Assembly: GCF_033283405.1 (NCBI RefSeq)
Contig: NZ_JAWMQR010000003.1
Span: 372,001 to 436,000 of the forward strand
DNA: 64,000 bases
Direction of reading: 5' to 3'
DNA from: Halioxenophilus sp033283405
Lineage (GTDB): Bacteria; Pseudomonadota; Gammaproteobacteria; Pseudomonadales; Cellvibrionaceae
Position numbers and translations under genes: made by a program
In this document: positions 44,503 to 52,725 of the stretch, one piece after another
How the letters are laid out: the number at the start of each line of letters is the position of its first letter
Position numbering within the stretch: position 1 is the first letter of the stretch
The notes under the pieces: generated by a model
What the model saw: the letters and a program-made list of their open reading frames with translations, nothing else
What the model was told of the DNA's origin: nothing
Databases searched by the model: none

Positions 44503-44571
44503 CCCACTACCAGGGGTTAACACCAAGCTCAGCAATCAAAACCATAAGCTCAGGGGTTAAAAACCCCGAAT

Positions 44572-45882
44572 CTAAGGCTTGTAGCGATACTCCGCCGAAC
44601 GGGCGTGAGCCTCTAAAGATTCTCCACGCGCCAACACAGAGGCCACCTTGGCCAACTGGGCTGCCCCTTCCGGTGAGCAGTGGATAATCGAGCTTCTTTT
44701 CTGGAAGTCATAAACCCCCAGTGGCGAGGAGAAGCGTGCAGTGCCCGAGGTGGGCAATACGTGGTTTGGCCCGGCACAGTAATCCCCCAACGCCTCCGGG
44801 GTATGCCGGCCCAAAAAGATGGCGCCGGCGTGACGTACCTTCGGCAACCACTGCTCCGGCTCGGCGATGGAGAGCTCCAGGTGCTCGGGAGCGATGCGAT
44901 TGGTTAGCACCATCGCCTCGTCGAGGTCAGCCACACGGATGATGGCACCGCGGTTGGCCAGGCTCACCTGGGCGATCTCGGAGCGCGCCAATTGCGGTAG
45001 CAACTTGGCAACACTGGCCTGCACCTGGGCGATGAACTCATCGTCGTAGGCCAGCAAAATGGACTGCGCCAGCTCGTCATGCTCGGCCTGGGAAAAGAGA
45101 TCCATCGCTATCCAGTCGGGATCGGTCTGGCCATCACAGACAACCAATATCTCGGAGGGGCCAGCAATCATGTCGATCGCCACCTGGCCAAAGACCGCCC
45201 GCTTGGCCGAGGCGACATAAACGTTACCCGGCCCAACGATCTTATCCACCCGCGGCACACTCTCGGTGCCGTACGCCAAAGCCGCCACCGCCTGGGCACC
45301 ACCAATGGCAAACACCCGATCAACGCCGGCAATGGCTGCCGCAGCAAATACCATATCGTTCACCACGCCATCCGGCGTGGGCACCACCATGATCACTTCA
45401 GCCACCCCGGCCACTTTGGCAGGCAGGATATTCATCAATACCGACGACGGGTAGCTGGCCTTGCCACCAGGCACATAAACCCCTACCCGGTCGAGGGCGG
45501 TGATCTGTTGGCCAAGCACGGTGCCATCGGTTTCGGTGTATTGCCAGGACTCCTGGCGCTGATGCTCGTGGTACTGGCGAACACGCTCCGCCGCCAGCGT
45601 CAGCGCCTCTCGCTCCTGCTCGGAAATCCGCTCTAGCGCCGCCGTCAGTGCCGCCTGGGGAACCTCCAGGCTGGCCGCCGACTGTGGCTGCCAACGATCG
45701 AATTGGGCGGTGAAGTCAACCAACGCCTGGTCACCTCGGCTGCGCACCTCGGCAATGATGTGGTCAACGGCCGTCTGCACACCGTCGGCCACGGTCAAGT
45801 CTGTGGCCAATAGCGCCTGCAGCTGCTGTTCGAAATCAGCCTGCTGGGTGTTGAACACTCGCATGGGAAGCGGTTGCTGCAT
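44572..45882 (-). CDS. hisD: Histidinol dehydrogenase HisD
   Basis: HisD oxidises histidinol to histidine in two NAD-dependent steps, the end of the pathway. The 436-residue protein carries the family blocks VGVYVPGGKASYPSSVLM, VDKIVGPGNVYVASAKR, MIAGPSEILVVCD, the zinc-binding SQAEHDELAQSIL and NHVLPTSGTARFSSPLGVYD. The ATG lies 60 bases after hisG. In Pseudomonas-type genomes hisC follows hisD, but here a convergent degS occupies that place. Confidence 0.97.
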   Translation of the reverse strand: MQQPLPMRVFNTQQADFEQQLQALLATDLTVADGVQTAVDHIIAEVRSRGDQALVDFTAQFDRWQPQSAASLEVPQAALTAALERISEQEREALTLAAERVRQYHEHQRQESWQYTETDGTVLGQQITALDRVGVYVPGGKASYPSSVLMNILPAKVAGVAEVIMVVPTPDGVVNDMVFAAAAIAGVDRVFAIGGAQAVAALAYGTESVPRVDKIVGPGNVYVASAKRAVFGQVAIDMIAGPSEILVVCDGQTDPDWIAMDLFSQAEHDELAQSILLAYDDEFIAQVQASVAKLLPQLARSEIAQVSLANRGAIIRVADLDEAMVLTNRIAPEHLELSIAEPEQWLPKVRHAGAIFLGRHTPEALGDYCAGPNHVLPTSGTARFSSPLGVYDFQKRSSIIHCSPEGAAQLAKVASVLARGESLEAHARSAEYRYKP

Positions 45883-45942
45883 AACTTCATCTACCTAGTA
45901 ACGGGGTGAACACGCCAATTTTGCGTATTGGCCACCAAATAA

Positions 45943-46581
45943 TTAGCCGGCAGAGGCCTCGATCACAGCGCGCATCGACTCGATGAGCGGCTGAATCTGT
46001 TGATATTTCATCTTCATCGCCGCCTTGTTAACAATCAGCCGGGAACTGATATCGGCGATGGCGTTGCGCGGCTCCAGGCCATTGGCGCGCAGGGTATTGC
46101 CAGTATCGACGATATCCACGATCTCGTCCGCCAGACCAATAATCGGCGCCAACTCCATTGCTCCATACAGTTTAATGATATCCACCTGGCGCGCCTGAGA
46201 GGCGTAGTACTGCTTGGCCACATTGACGAACTTGGTAGCCACTCGAATACGGCCGGACTTCAGCTCCTGGCCTTTAATGCCGGCGGTCATCAGTTTACAG
46301 CGGGCAATGCCGAGATCGAGGGGCTCGTAGATCCCCTCCGAACCGTGCTCGAGCAGCATATCCTTACCCGAAATACCCATGTCTGCCGCACCGAACTGGA
46401 CGTAGGTGGTTACATCCACACCGCGCAACACTATAAAGCGCACCCCCTCCTGATTGGTTTCGAAGGTGAGCTTGCGGCTGGTACTGATATCCTCCAGCGG
46501 CTCCAGGCCAACTGCAGCCAGCAGTGGCAGCGTCTCTTTAAGGATTCGGCCCTTGGTTAAGGCGATGGTGAGTTGACTCAT
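45943..46581 (-). CDS. hisG: ATP phosphoribosyltransferase HisG, short form
   Basis: HisG joins ATP and PRPP in the first, committed step of histidine synthesis. From the ATG at 46581 (MSQLTIALTKGRILKETLPLL, in part) it has 212 residues, the length of the short form that lacks the C-terminal histidine-binding domain. Short HisG works with the regulatory subunit HisZ, so a hisZ gene should exist elsewhere. The motifs DMGISGKDML and IVDIVDTGNTLRANGLE are conserved. The in-frame extension to 46728 is only murA sequence read in another frame. Confidence 0.96.
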   Translation of the reverse strand: MSQLTIALTKGRILKETLPLLAAVGLEPLEDISTSRKLTFETNQEGVRFIVLRGVDVTTYVQFGAADMGISGKDMLLEHGSEGIYEPLDLGIARCKLMTAGIKGQELKSGRIRVATKFVNVAKQYYASQARQVDIIKLYGAMELAPIIGLADEIVDIVDTGNTLRANGLEPRNAIADISSRLIVNKAAMKMKYQQIQPLIESMRAVIEASAG

Positions 46582-46603
46582 AACAGAAATTTTCCAGTTG
46601 CCA

Positions 46604-47866
46604 CTAGCCCGGTATTCGTCGAATGTTGGCACCCAGCTGCTGCAATTTCTCTTCAATACATTCGTAGCCGCGGTCGATGTGGTAGATACGATCCACCAGA
46701 GTCTCGCCCTCAGCCACCATCCCGGCAATCACCAGGCTGGCCGAGGCACGCAAATCAGAGGCCATCACCGGTGCCGCTTTCAGTTTTTCGACTCCGGTCA
46801 CCAGCGCGGTATTGCCCTCCAGGCGAATATCCGCACCCATACGATTAAGCTCGTGAATCTGAATCAGCCGGTTCTCGAAGATGGTTTCAGTAACGGCACC
46901 TGTCCCTTCCGCCACTGCATTCATAGCCAAAAACTGCGCCTGCATATCGGTGGGGAAAGCCGGATAGGGCGCCGTGCGCAGGCTGACCGCCCGCGGCCGG
47001 TTACCTTTCATATCCAACTCAATCCAGTTGGCGCCGGTGCTGATATAAGCTCCCGCCTCATCCAGCTTAAGCAGCACGGATTCAAGCAGCTTCTCATTGG
47101 TGTCTTTCAGTTTTACACGGCCGCGGCTGGCCGCCGCCGCCACCAGATAGGTACCGGTTTCGATACGATCCGGCATCACATCGAAACGACAACCGTGCAG
47201 GTGGGAAACACCGCGAATGGTGAGCGTATCGGTACCGATACCGGAGATATCAGCGCCCATGGCCACCAGACAGTTGGCCAGATCCACCACCTCCGGTTCG
47301 CGGGCGGCGTTTTCCAGAATGGTGGTGCCGTCGGCCATCACCGCGGCCATCATCAGGTTCTCGGTACCGCCCACTGTGACGGTATCCATAAAGAAGTGAA
47401 CCCCTTTCAGGCGGCCATCACATCGGGCGCGGATGTAACCCTGGTCGACATCAATGGTGGCACCCATGGCCTCCAGCCCGCGCAGATGGATATCGACCGG
47501 CCGACTGCCGATGGCGCAACCACCGGGAAAAGAGACATTGGCCTCGCCGAAGCGGCTCAACATGGGCCCCAACACCAGAATGGAGGCGCGCATGGTGCGC
47601 ACCAGCTCATAGGGCGCGGTAAAGTCGGAGATAGTGCTGTTATCCACCTCAACGCAGAGCTTCTCGTCGATGGTCACGCCCACACCCATGCAGCGCAGCA
47701 GCGCCAACATGGTGGTGACATCGTGCAGATGCGGCAGATTCCCCACCTGCATCGGGGTCTCGGCCAGGAGAGTCGCCGCCAATATGGGTAGGGCGGAGTT
47801 TTTGGAACCAGAGATGCGGATTTCGCCTGTCAGCGGGCCGCCTCCCCTTATGATGAGTTTATCCAT
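46604..47866 (-). CDS. murA: UDP-N-acetylglucosamine 1-carboxyvinyltransferase MurA
   Basis: MurA transfers enolpyruvate from PEP to UDP-GlcNAc, the first committed step of peptidoglycan synthesis. From the ATG at 47866 it has 420 residues. It begins MDKLIIRGGGPLTGEI and contains ISGSKNSALPILAATLL with the conserved Lys-Asn pair; the catalytic, fosfomycin-sensitive cysteine is in GGCAIGSRPVDIHL. It is placed between ibaG and hisG, the order known from Pseudomonas-like genomes, and is separate from the dcw genes. Confidence 0.98.
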   Translation of the reverse strand: MDKLIIRGGGPLTGEIRISGSKNSALPILAATLLAETPMQVGNLPHLHDVTTMLALLRCMGVGVTIDEKLCVEVDNSTISDFTAPYELVRTMRASILVLGPMLSRFGEANVSFPGGCAIGSRPVDIHLRGLEAMGATIDVDQGYIRARCDGRLKGVHFFMDTVTVGGTENLMMAAVMADGTTILENAAREPEVVDLANCLVAMGADISGIGTDTLTIRGVSHLHGCRFDVMPDRIETGTYLVAAAASRGRVKLKDTNEKLLESVLLKLDEAGAYISTGANWIELDMKGNRPRAVSLRTAPYPAFPTDMQAQFLAMNAVAEGTGAVTETIFENRLIQIHELNRMGADIRLEGNTALVTGVEKLKAAPVMASDLRASASLVIAGMVAEGETLVDRIYHIDRGYECIEEKLQQLGANIRRIPG

Positions 47867-47914
47867 GGTCGCTGCCTGCAAAACGGAACACGTGTATTGA
47901 GCCTGCCTCTAGAG

Positions 47915-48148
47915 TTAGCTGCCGACCTGATCAGGCGTGAGGGTTTTCATATTAACCGCGTGAACTTCACCGCTGGCAATATAAGGCTGCAGTATGCCAT
48001 AGACCAGTTGCTGCTTTTTAACTGGATTCAGCCCGGAAAACTGACTGCTGATAACTACCAGGTTGAGATGATTACCTTCCATCTGTACCTCGGCAACACA
48101 GTTTTCCAACTGTCCTTCCAACAGCTGTTTGATATCGACTTCGAGCAT
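47915..48148 (-). CDS. ibaG: BolA-family protein IbaG
   Basis: IbaG is a BolA-like protein that partners with monothiol glutaredoxin in iron-sulfur handling and acid response. The 77-residue product has the BolA fold pattern: MLEVDIKQLLEGQLENC, VQMEGNHLNLVVISSQF with the conserved H, and SGLNPVKKQQLVYGIL and IASGEVHAVNMKTLTP. It sits directly before murA, the standard location of ibaG (yrbA). The gene is 148 bases after mlaC. Confidence 0.94.
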   Translation of the reverse strand: MLEVDIKQLLEGQLENCVAEVQMEGNHLNLVVISSQFSGLNPVKKQQLVYGILQPYIASGEVHAVNMKTLTPDQVGS

Positions 48149-48296
48149 AGCGCTGGCCTCATCACAAAGAAAAAGAGTTTACGCAAAACGGTGACCGGCA
48201 CCCCTGCGAACAGAGGCGCGGTAGTTTATAGAAAGAGGCGGGAAAATGCAGCCTTGAGAGGTGAGTTAGGCCAATATTGGTATCAATCTGTGTGAA

Positions 48297-49019
48297 TTAG
48301 GCATTCCACTGGGCGATAACTTTGTCGAGATCGTTCTCGTTCTTCTTGATGGCCACCCGGAATTGATTGCGGAACTGCTTACCCAGGTTGATACCATTGA
48401 GCACCATATTGCGCAGCACCCAGTGGTTGTTCTTGTCGATAGCCATGGTATAGGAGACCACAGAAGTACCATTGGCTCCCTTTACCTCCTGCTGGACATT
48501 CACGGTTTTCATGCCAACGGTATTGTCAGCGGGCGGCACCAACGCCACCTCATAGCCGACAAAGTTGGTCATACCTTTGGCGTAGGTCTCAATTAAGCCG
48601 GCTTTGAATACATCCGCAAAGCCCTGCAGCTGCTCACGCGAGGCGGTGCGGGCATTCTGCTCCATAACATTGAGGATAATGAACTTGAAGTCCACCACCT
48701 GAGAGAGCAGCTCATCCAAGGCCAACGCGGCCTCATCGACGTCGGCATTCTCTTCTTGCACCTTGGCGACAATTGCCAATACCGCGTCGGTCACCTGGCT
48801 CACCACTTCATGAGCGGTCACCTCTTCGGCGTCGGTTTTTAGTGTAGGAATGACAAATTCGTGCTCTGTGACTGTGGCAGTGGCTTCGGCCGGCGCCGCA
48901 CTGCTTGCGGCAGCCGCGGCCTCTGTTGCAGCGAAGCTGCCCATGCTATGCAGCGCCAATACGGCGGCAAAGTTAGCTGCAATGATTCGGACATAGTTGC
49001 GCTGGGATGGCTTTGTCAT
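48297..49019 (-). CDS. mlaC: Phospholipid-binding periplasmic protein MlaC
   Basis: MlaC shuttles phospholipids between the outer-membrane MlaA complex and inner-membrane MlaFEDB. The 240-residue protein has a cleavable signal (about 1-30, ending GSFA), then an unusual low-complexity stretch of A, T and E (31-60), and the MlaC/Ttg2D domain with FKFIILNVMEQNARTASREQ and AIDKNNHWVLRNMVLNGINL. Normally mlaF, mlaE and mlaD lie upstream and mlaB downstream; here mlaC is followed directly by ibaG and has kdsD divergent upstream. Family assignment is by these motifs and the mlaC-ibaG-murA context. Confidence 0.88.
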   Translation of the reverse strand: MTKPSQRNYVRIIAANFAAVLALHSMGSFAATEAAAAASSAAPAEATATVTEHEFVIPTLKTDAEEVTAHEVVSQVTDAVLAIVAKVQEENADVDEAALALDELLSQVVDFKFIILNVMEQNARTASREQLQGFADVFKAGLIETYAKGMTNFVGYEVALVPPADNTVGMKTVNVQQEVKGANGTSVVSYTMAIDKNNHWVLRNMVLNGINLGKQFRNQFRVAIKKNENDLDKVIAQWNA

Positions 49020-49477
49020 TGTTTGTACGTCTCCAGTTCACCATTCTTTAATGGCCGCCCCGGTTAGGCGGCCAGCGATTCTATCGGTTAGACGGCCTAT
49101 TCTCAAATAACAACGGGCTCTAAAAATATAACTGCGATCACGCTGTTTAAAGATAAGCGTTCGACACCCAAAGCTCGGAAAAGGTCTACACAGCAATTAG
49201 AGCGCTGGCCGCGACCAGCCGCTGGGTGGGCGACACATTCGCACAGCAGGGTGCGGATTCACGCCACCAGTGAAACCCAACAACGCCCAGCCGGTCGAAG
49301 ACCGGCCCTGCTGCGCACCGCCAACAGCATGAGAGAGGCAACCGCTGCATCGAAAGCAAATTGACCGTCACCGGTGGCGAAATTAATCGGCACGGCTGGT
49401 ATGATGCTGCACCTCTGGGCCAGCCCAGCACGATTGTTAACCACCTATTTGCACCCAGTGCACGAAATTCAGAGAAG
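49020..49477. promoter_or_regulatory. Divergent region between mlaC and kdsD with repeats
   Basis: No gene is visible in these 458 bases. On the mlaC side two 13-base direct repeats, CGGTTAGGCGGCC at 49061-49073 and CGGTTAGACGGCC at 49085-49097, occur 24 bases apart, and the first is part of a perfect seven-base-pair hairpin (49053-49073). On the kdsD side an extended -10, TGGTATGAT (49397-49405), is a candidate promoter about 70 bases before the start. Confidence 0.45.
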
Positions 49478-50476
49478 ATGACCGAAAAAGCCACCCCAAA
49501 CCCCATGCACTCAGACACCTTTATAGCGGCTGCCAAGCGCACCATACAGATGGAGGTTGCTGCCATCAATGTTCTCGAGTCCAGAATCGACTCCTCCTTT
49601 GCTGCGGCTTGCAGTCTGTTACTTGGCTGCCAAGGCCGGGTGATCGTCTCGGGCATGGGTAAATCCGGCCACATCGGCAATAAAATTGCTGCCACCCTGG
49701 CCAGCACAGGCACACCCGCTTTCTTTGTTCACCCCGGTGAAGCCAGCCATGGCGATCTGGGTATGATCACCCCCAAGGACGTGGTATTAGCCATCTCCAA
49801 CTCCGGCACCTCGGCCGAGCTGATAACCCTGCTGCCGGTACTTAAGCGCATGGGTACCCGCATCATCAGCATGACCGGCAACCCCGAATCCCCCCTCGCT
49901 CAAGCGGCCGAAATTCACCTGGATATCGGCGTCGAAACCGAGGCCTGCCCGCTCGACCTGGCACCCACCTCCAGCACCACCGTCACCCTGGTGATGGGCG
50001 ACGCCCTGGCCGTGGCACTGCTCGAAGCCCGCGGTTTTACCGCGGAAGACTTCGCCTTCTCCCACCCCGGTGGCGCTCTGGGCCGCAAGCTGCTGCTGAA
50101 GGTGGAAGACATCATGCACAAAGACACCGAGGTGCCGGTGGTATCCCCCAGCACACCCCTGGCGCGGGCACTGGTGGAGATGACCGAAAAGGGATTCGGC
50201 ATTACCACAGTGGTTAACGACGACAAACAACTGGTCGGGGTATTCACCGATGGCGACCTGCGTCGACACGTCGACCTGGGCACCGACCTGAGCCAGGCCA
50301 TCATGACCGACGTCATGACCCGCAACCCCAAAACCGTCAGCCGTACCATGCTCGCCGTCGAGGCACTCAACCTGATGGAATCGACAAAAATCACTGCTGC
50401 CATTGTCGCCGATGAACAACACGGCTTGACCGGAATCATTCATCTGCACGACCTGCTACGTGCCGGGGTGGTCTAA
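49478..50476 (+). CDS. kdsD: D-arabinose-5-phosphate isomerase KdsD
   Basis: KdsD converts ribulose-5-phosphate to arabinose-5-phosphate, the precursor of Kdo in the LPS inner core. I use the ATG at 49478, giving 332 residues, close to 328 in E. coli. The SIS domain contains VIVSGMGKSGHIGNKIA, HPGEASHGDLGMI, SNSGTSAEL and LAPTSSTTVTLVMGDALAVA; two CBS motifs follow, with FTDGDLRRHVD and the final LHDLLRAGVV. In most gammaproteobacteria kdsC comes next; here lptC does. Confidence 0.97.
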   Translation: MTEKATPNPMHSDTFIAAAKRTIQMEVAAINVLESRIDSSFAAACSLLLGCQGRVIVSGMGKSGHIGNKIAATLASTGTPAFFVHPGEASHGDLGMITPKDVVLAISNSGTSAELITLLPVLKRMGTRIISMTGNPESPLAQAAEIHLDIGVETEACPLDLAPTSSTTVTLVMGDALAVALLEARGFTAEDFAFSHPGGALGRKLLLKVEDIMHKDTEVPVVSPSTPLARALVEMTEKGFGITTVVNDDKQLVGVFTDGDLRRHVDLGTDLSQAIMTDVMTRNPKTVSRTMLAVEALNLMESTKITAAIVADEQHGLTGIIHLHDLLRAGVV

Positions 50477-50552
50477 GTACCGCCATGGTTCCCTTTGGCG
50501 CCACCAGACCTTTGTTAATCAATAACGTCAGCTATGCAATGGAACAGCAATC

Positions 50553-51143
50553 GTGATTAGGACGCTGGTAACCCTGGCAATTGTGGGCGCGCTGGTTCTG
50601 GTGGCCCTGCTCCTGCTTCAGCCCCCCGGGGAGGAGGTGGCGCCATTGGCAATCCCGACCGAGCGCACCCCCATCGCGGTGATTGAGCACTCATCCACCC
50701 GCCAATATGGCAGCGAAGGCCGCTTGCAGTACCTGCTCAAGGTCGACCGGGCGGAACAGTTCCTGCGCTATAAAAACAACAAGCCGCTAAATTTCCAGCG
50801 CGGCTACACCGACCTGGCGCAACCCGAACTCACCATTTACGCCAAAGATAACGAACAACCGTGGGTATTCCGGTCAAAACATGGGCGCACGGAACACAAT
50901 GGTGAGTTGATCACTCTATGGGGGGATGTGGTGGTAAGCCAATCGATCACAGATTCCGATGAGTATCAGGTTGCCACCCAGAAGCTGGAGATCTACCCAG
51001 AGAAGCAACTGGTAACTACCAGCGAAGCTGTTAACATTCGCACCCCAGAGGGCATCGCCAGTGCGGTGGGCCTGAACATCAACATGTTGACAGGCGTTTC
51101 AAGTTTGGAATCACAGGTACAAGGTGTTTATGAACCCCGCTGA
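50553..51143 (+). CDS. lptC: LPS transport protein LptC
   Basis: LptC is the bitopic inner-membrane subunit that receives LPS from LptB2FG and passes it to LptA. The 196-residue product starts at GTG (MIRTLVTLAIVGALVLVALL), with a single N-terminal membrane helix and a periplasmic beta-jellyroll domain with GRTEHNGELITLWGDVVV and LEIYPEKQLVTTSEAVNI. The GTG overlaps the stop of a 23-codon frame (50485-50556) that has no recognised relatives. It overlaps lptA by 14 bases. Confidence 0.9.
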   Translation: MIRTLVTLAIVGALVLVALLLLQPPGEEVAPLAIPTERTPIAVIEHSSTRQYGSEGRLQYLLKVDRAEQFLRYKNNKPLNFQRGYTDLAQPELTIYAKDNEQPWVFRSKHGRTEHNGELITLWGDVVVSQSITDSDEYQVATQKLEIYPEKQLVTTSEAVNIRTPEGIASAVGLNINMLTGVSSLESQVQGVYEPR

Positions 51144-51666
51144 TAGCGCCCCACACGCCCCTATTTGGCGGCTTCTGGCCAGGAGCCTGCTCCTGTTCGC
51201 CACAGCCCTGAGCCTCAGTTTCCAGATCAACGCCCTGCCCGATGACCGGCAACAACCGGTAAAGATCAACTCCGATCGCGCCGTGCGCAATGAGAACACC
51301 GGCGTCACCCAGTTTATTGGCAATGCCACCCTTATCCAGGGTAGCCTGGTGATCCGGGCCGACAACATTACCGTCAGCCACTCCAACGAGGGGATAAAAG
51401 AGATCACCGCCGTCGGCAAGCCCGCTATCTTTGAACAACAGCCCAAGGCCAACCAGGGCGTAGTCACCGCCAAAGCCCTGCGCATTGAGTATGAGGTGGG
51501 CTCGGAGATCGTACACCTGATCAACAACGCCAGCATCGACCAGGATGGCTCATTGATCACCAGCGACACCATCCGCTACGACATGCAAAACGCCCTCGCC
51601 GAGGCCGGCGGCAGCGAGCGGGTCAACATTGTCATTCCCCCCAACCAGACCACCACCGAACAGTAA
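51130..51666 (+). CDS. lptA: LPS transport periplasmic bridge protein LptA
   Basis: LptA forms the periplasmic bridge that carries LPS to LptDE. I use the ATG at 51130, which has AAGG at a suitable distance and overlaps lptC. The 178-residue product has a signal sequence (ending near LSFQINA), followed by the OstA-like domain DRQQPVKINSDRAVRNENTG, TLIQGSLVIRADNITV and NASIDQDGSLITSDTIRY. Its C-terminus is short and polar. lptB follows after nine bases. Confidence 0.95.
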   Translation: MNPADSAPHAPIWRLLARSLLLFATALSLSFQINALPDDRQQPVKINSDRAVRNENTGVTQFIGNATLIQGSLVIRADNITVSHSNEGIKEITAVGKPAIFEQQPKANQGVVTAKALRIEYEVGSEIVHLINNASIDQDGSLITSDTIRYDMQNALAEAGGSERVNIVIPPNQTTTEQ

Positions 51667-51675
51667 GCCAACGCC

Positions 51676-52401
51676 ATGGGATGTTTATCAGCTAAGCACT
51701 TGGCGAAAGCCTATCGCGGGCGACCGGTGGTCACCGATGTATCCATCGAAGTCAACACCGGGCAGATTGTCGGCCTGCTCGGCCCCAACGGCGCCGGCAA
51801 AACCACCTGTTTCTACATGATCGCCGGCCTGGTACGAGCCGATCGCGGCGCAGTCAGTATCGATGGTGAAGATATCACCAACCTCCCCATGCACGGCCGC
51901 GCCCGCAAAGGGTTGGGTTACCTGCCACAAGAGGCCTCGGTATTTCGCAAATTGAGTGTGCGCGACAATATTCTGGCCATTCTGGAGACTCGCCAGGAGC
52001 TCAAAAGCAAACAGCGTCGCGCCATCTGCGATCAACTGCTCAGGGAGTTCCACATCACCCACGTCAAAGATAACCTGGGCATGGCGCTCTCCGGCGGCGA
52101 ACGGCGCCGGGTAGAGATTGCCCGAGCGCTGGCGGCCGAACCCCGCTTCATCTTATTGGATGAACCCTTCGCCGGCGTGGACCCGAAATCGGTGGCCGAT
52201 ATCAAGCAGATTATCGAACACCTCCGGGAACGCGGCATTGGCGTCTTGATTACCGACCACAATGTTCGCGAAACCCTGGATATTTGTGAGAAGGCCTTTA
52301 TCGTTGGCGGCGGCCACATTATCGCCGAAGGCAATGCCGAGACAGTGCTCAATAATCAGTTGGTTAGAGATACCTACCTTGGCGCAAGCTTCAAGTTATA
52401 A
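51676..52401 (+). CDS. lptB: LPS export ABC transporter ATPase LptB
   Basis: LptB powers extraction of LPS from the inner membrane with LptF, LptG and LptC. The 241-residue protein has Walker A GPNGAGKTTCF, Q-loop region YLPQEASVFRKLSV, signature LSGGERRRVEIARAL, Walker B FILLDEPFAGVDP and H-loop LITDHNVRE. LptF and LptG are encoded elsewhere. lptCAB are tightly packed with overlaps or short gaps. Confidence 0.98.
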   Translation: MGCLSAKHLAKAYRGRPVVTDVSIEVNTGQIVGLLGPNGAGKTTCFYMIAGLVRADRGAVSIDGEDITNLPMHGRARKGLGYLPQEASVFRKLSVRDNILAILETRQELKSKQRRAICDQLLREFHITHVKDNLGMALSGGERRRVEIARALAAEPRFILLDEPFAGVDPKSVADIKQIIEHLRERGIGVLITDHNVRETLDICEKAFIVGGGHIIAEGNAETVLNNQLVRDTYLGASFKL

Positions 52402-52725
52402 AGCCCACCCTCTTTACCTCAACCACTTTTTGCGCGACTATAAGCCCCATCGACCCCAAAGCCACCCAAACACAGGGTTGCAAGCAAACGGGGCAGGCGC
52501 AAAGCAACTCCTCTCAAGCGCGCGCGGCAGCAGTAAATAGCCGCTAGACATCGCCGATCAGCCACAAATCTCCCACTCCTGCCTGATAAAACTTCCAGCG
52601 AATGAATTCTAGGCATAAAAATTGCTTAAATATATTGCACAGCTGACCTATTCAATACTACACTGCCGATAGCAGATTGAAGCTACCCCCGGTTTCCGTC
52701 TTCGTTATTGGATACACCGTCGTAT
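52402..52725 (+). promoter_or_regulatory. rpoN upstream region with sigma-54-type promoter
   Basis: The 324-base gap between lptB and rpoN holds no gene. At 52611-52626 the plus strand reads AGGCAT-AAAAA-TTGCT, with GG (52612-52613) and GC (52624-52625) exactly ten bases apart as in the -24/-12 element TGGCAC-N5-TTGC. The predicted start is near 52637, about 90 bases before rpoN. TTGCAC (52635-52640) with TACTAC 15 bases later is a weak sigma-70 alternative. Confidence 0.5.

Noticed and set aside
45943..46728. A longer HisG with a 49-residue N-terminal extension
   Set aside because: The extension overlaps the 3' end of murA on the same strand in another frame and has no similarity to HisG; the family start is at 46581.
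46598..47791. A 397-codon plus-strand frame opposite murA
   Set aside because: It is the exact antisense of murA, rich in H, Q and G as expected from a shadow frame of a G+C-rich gene, and has no motif. murA on the other strand is certain.
50485..50556. Remnant of kdsC in the 23-codon frame before lptC
   Set aside because: The frame contains none of the residues expected at the KdsC C-terminus and has no ribosome-binding site. The GTGA overlap with lptC is probably chance.
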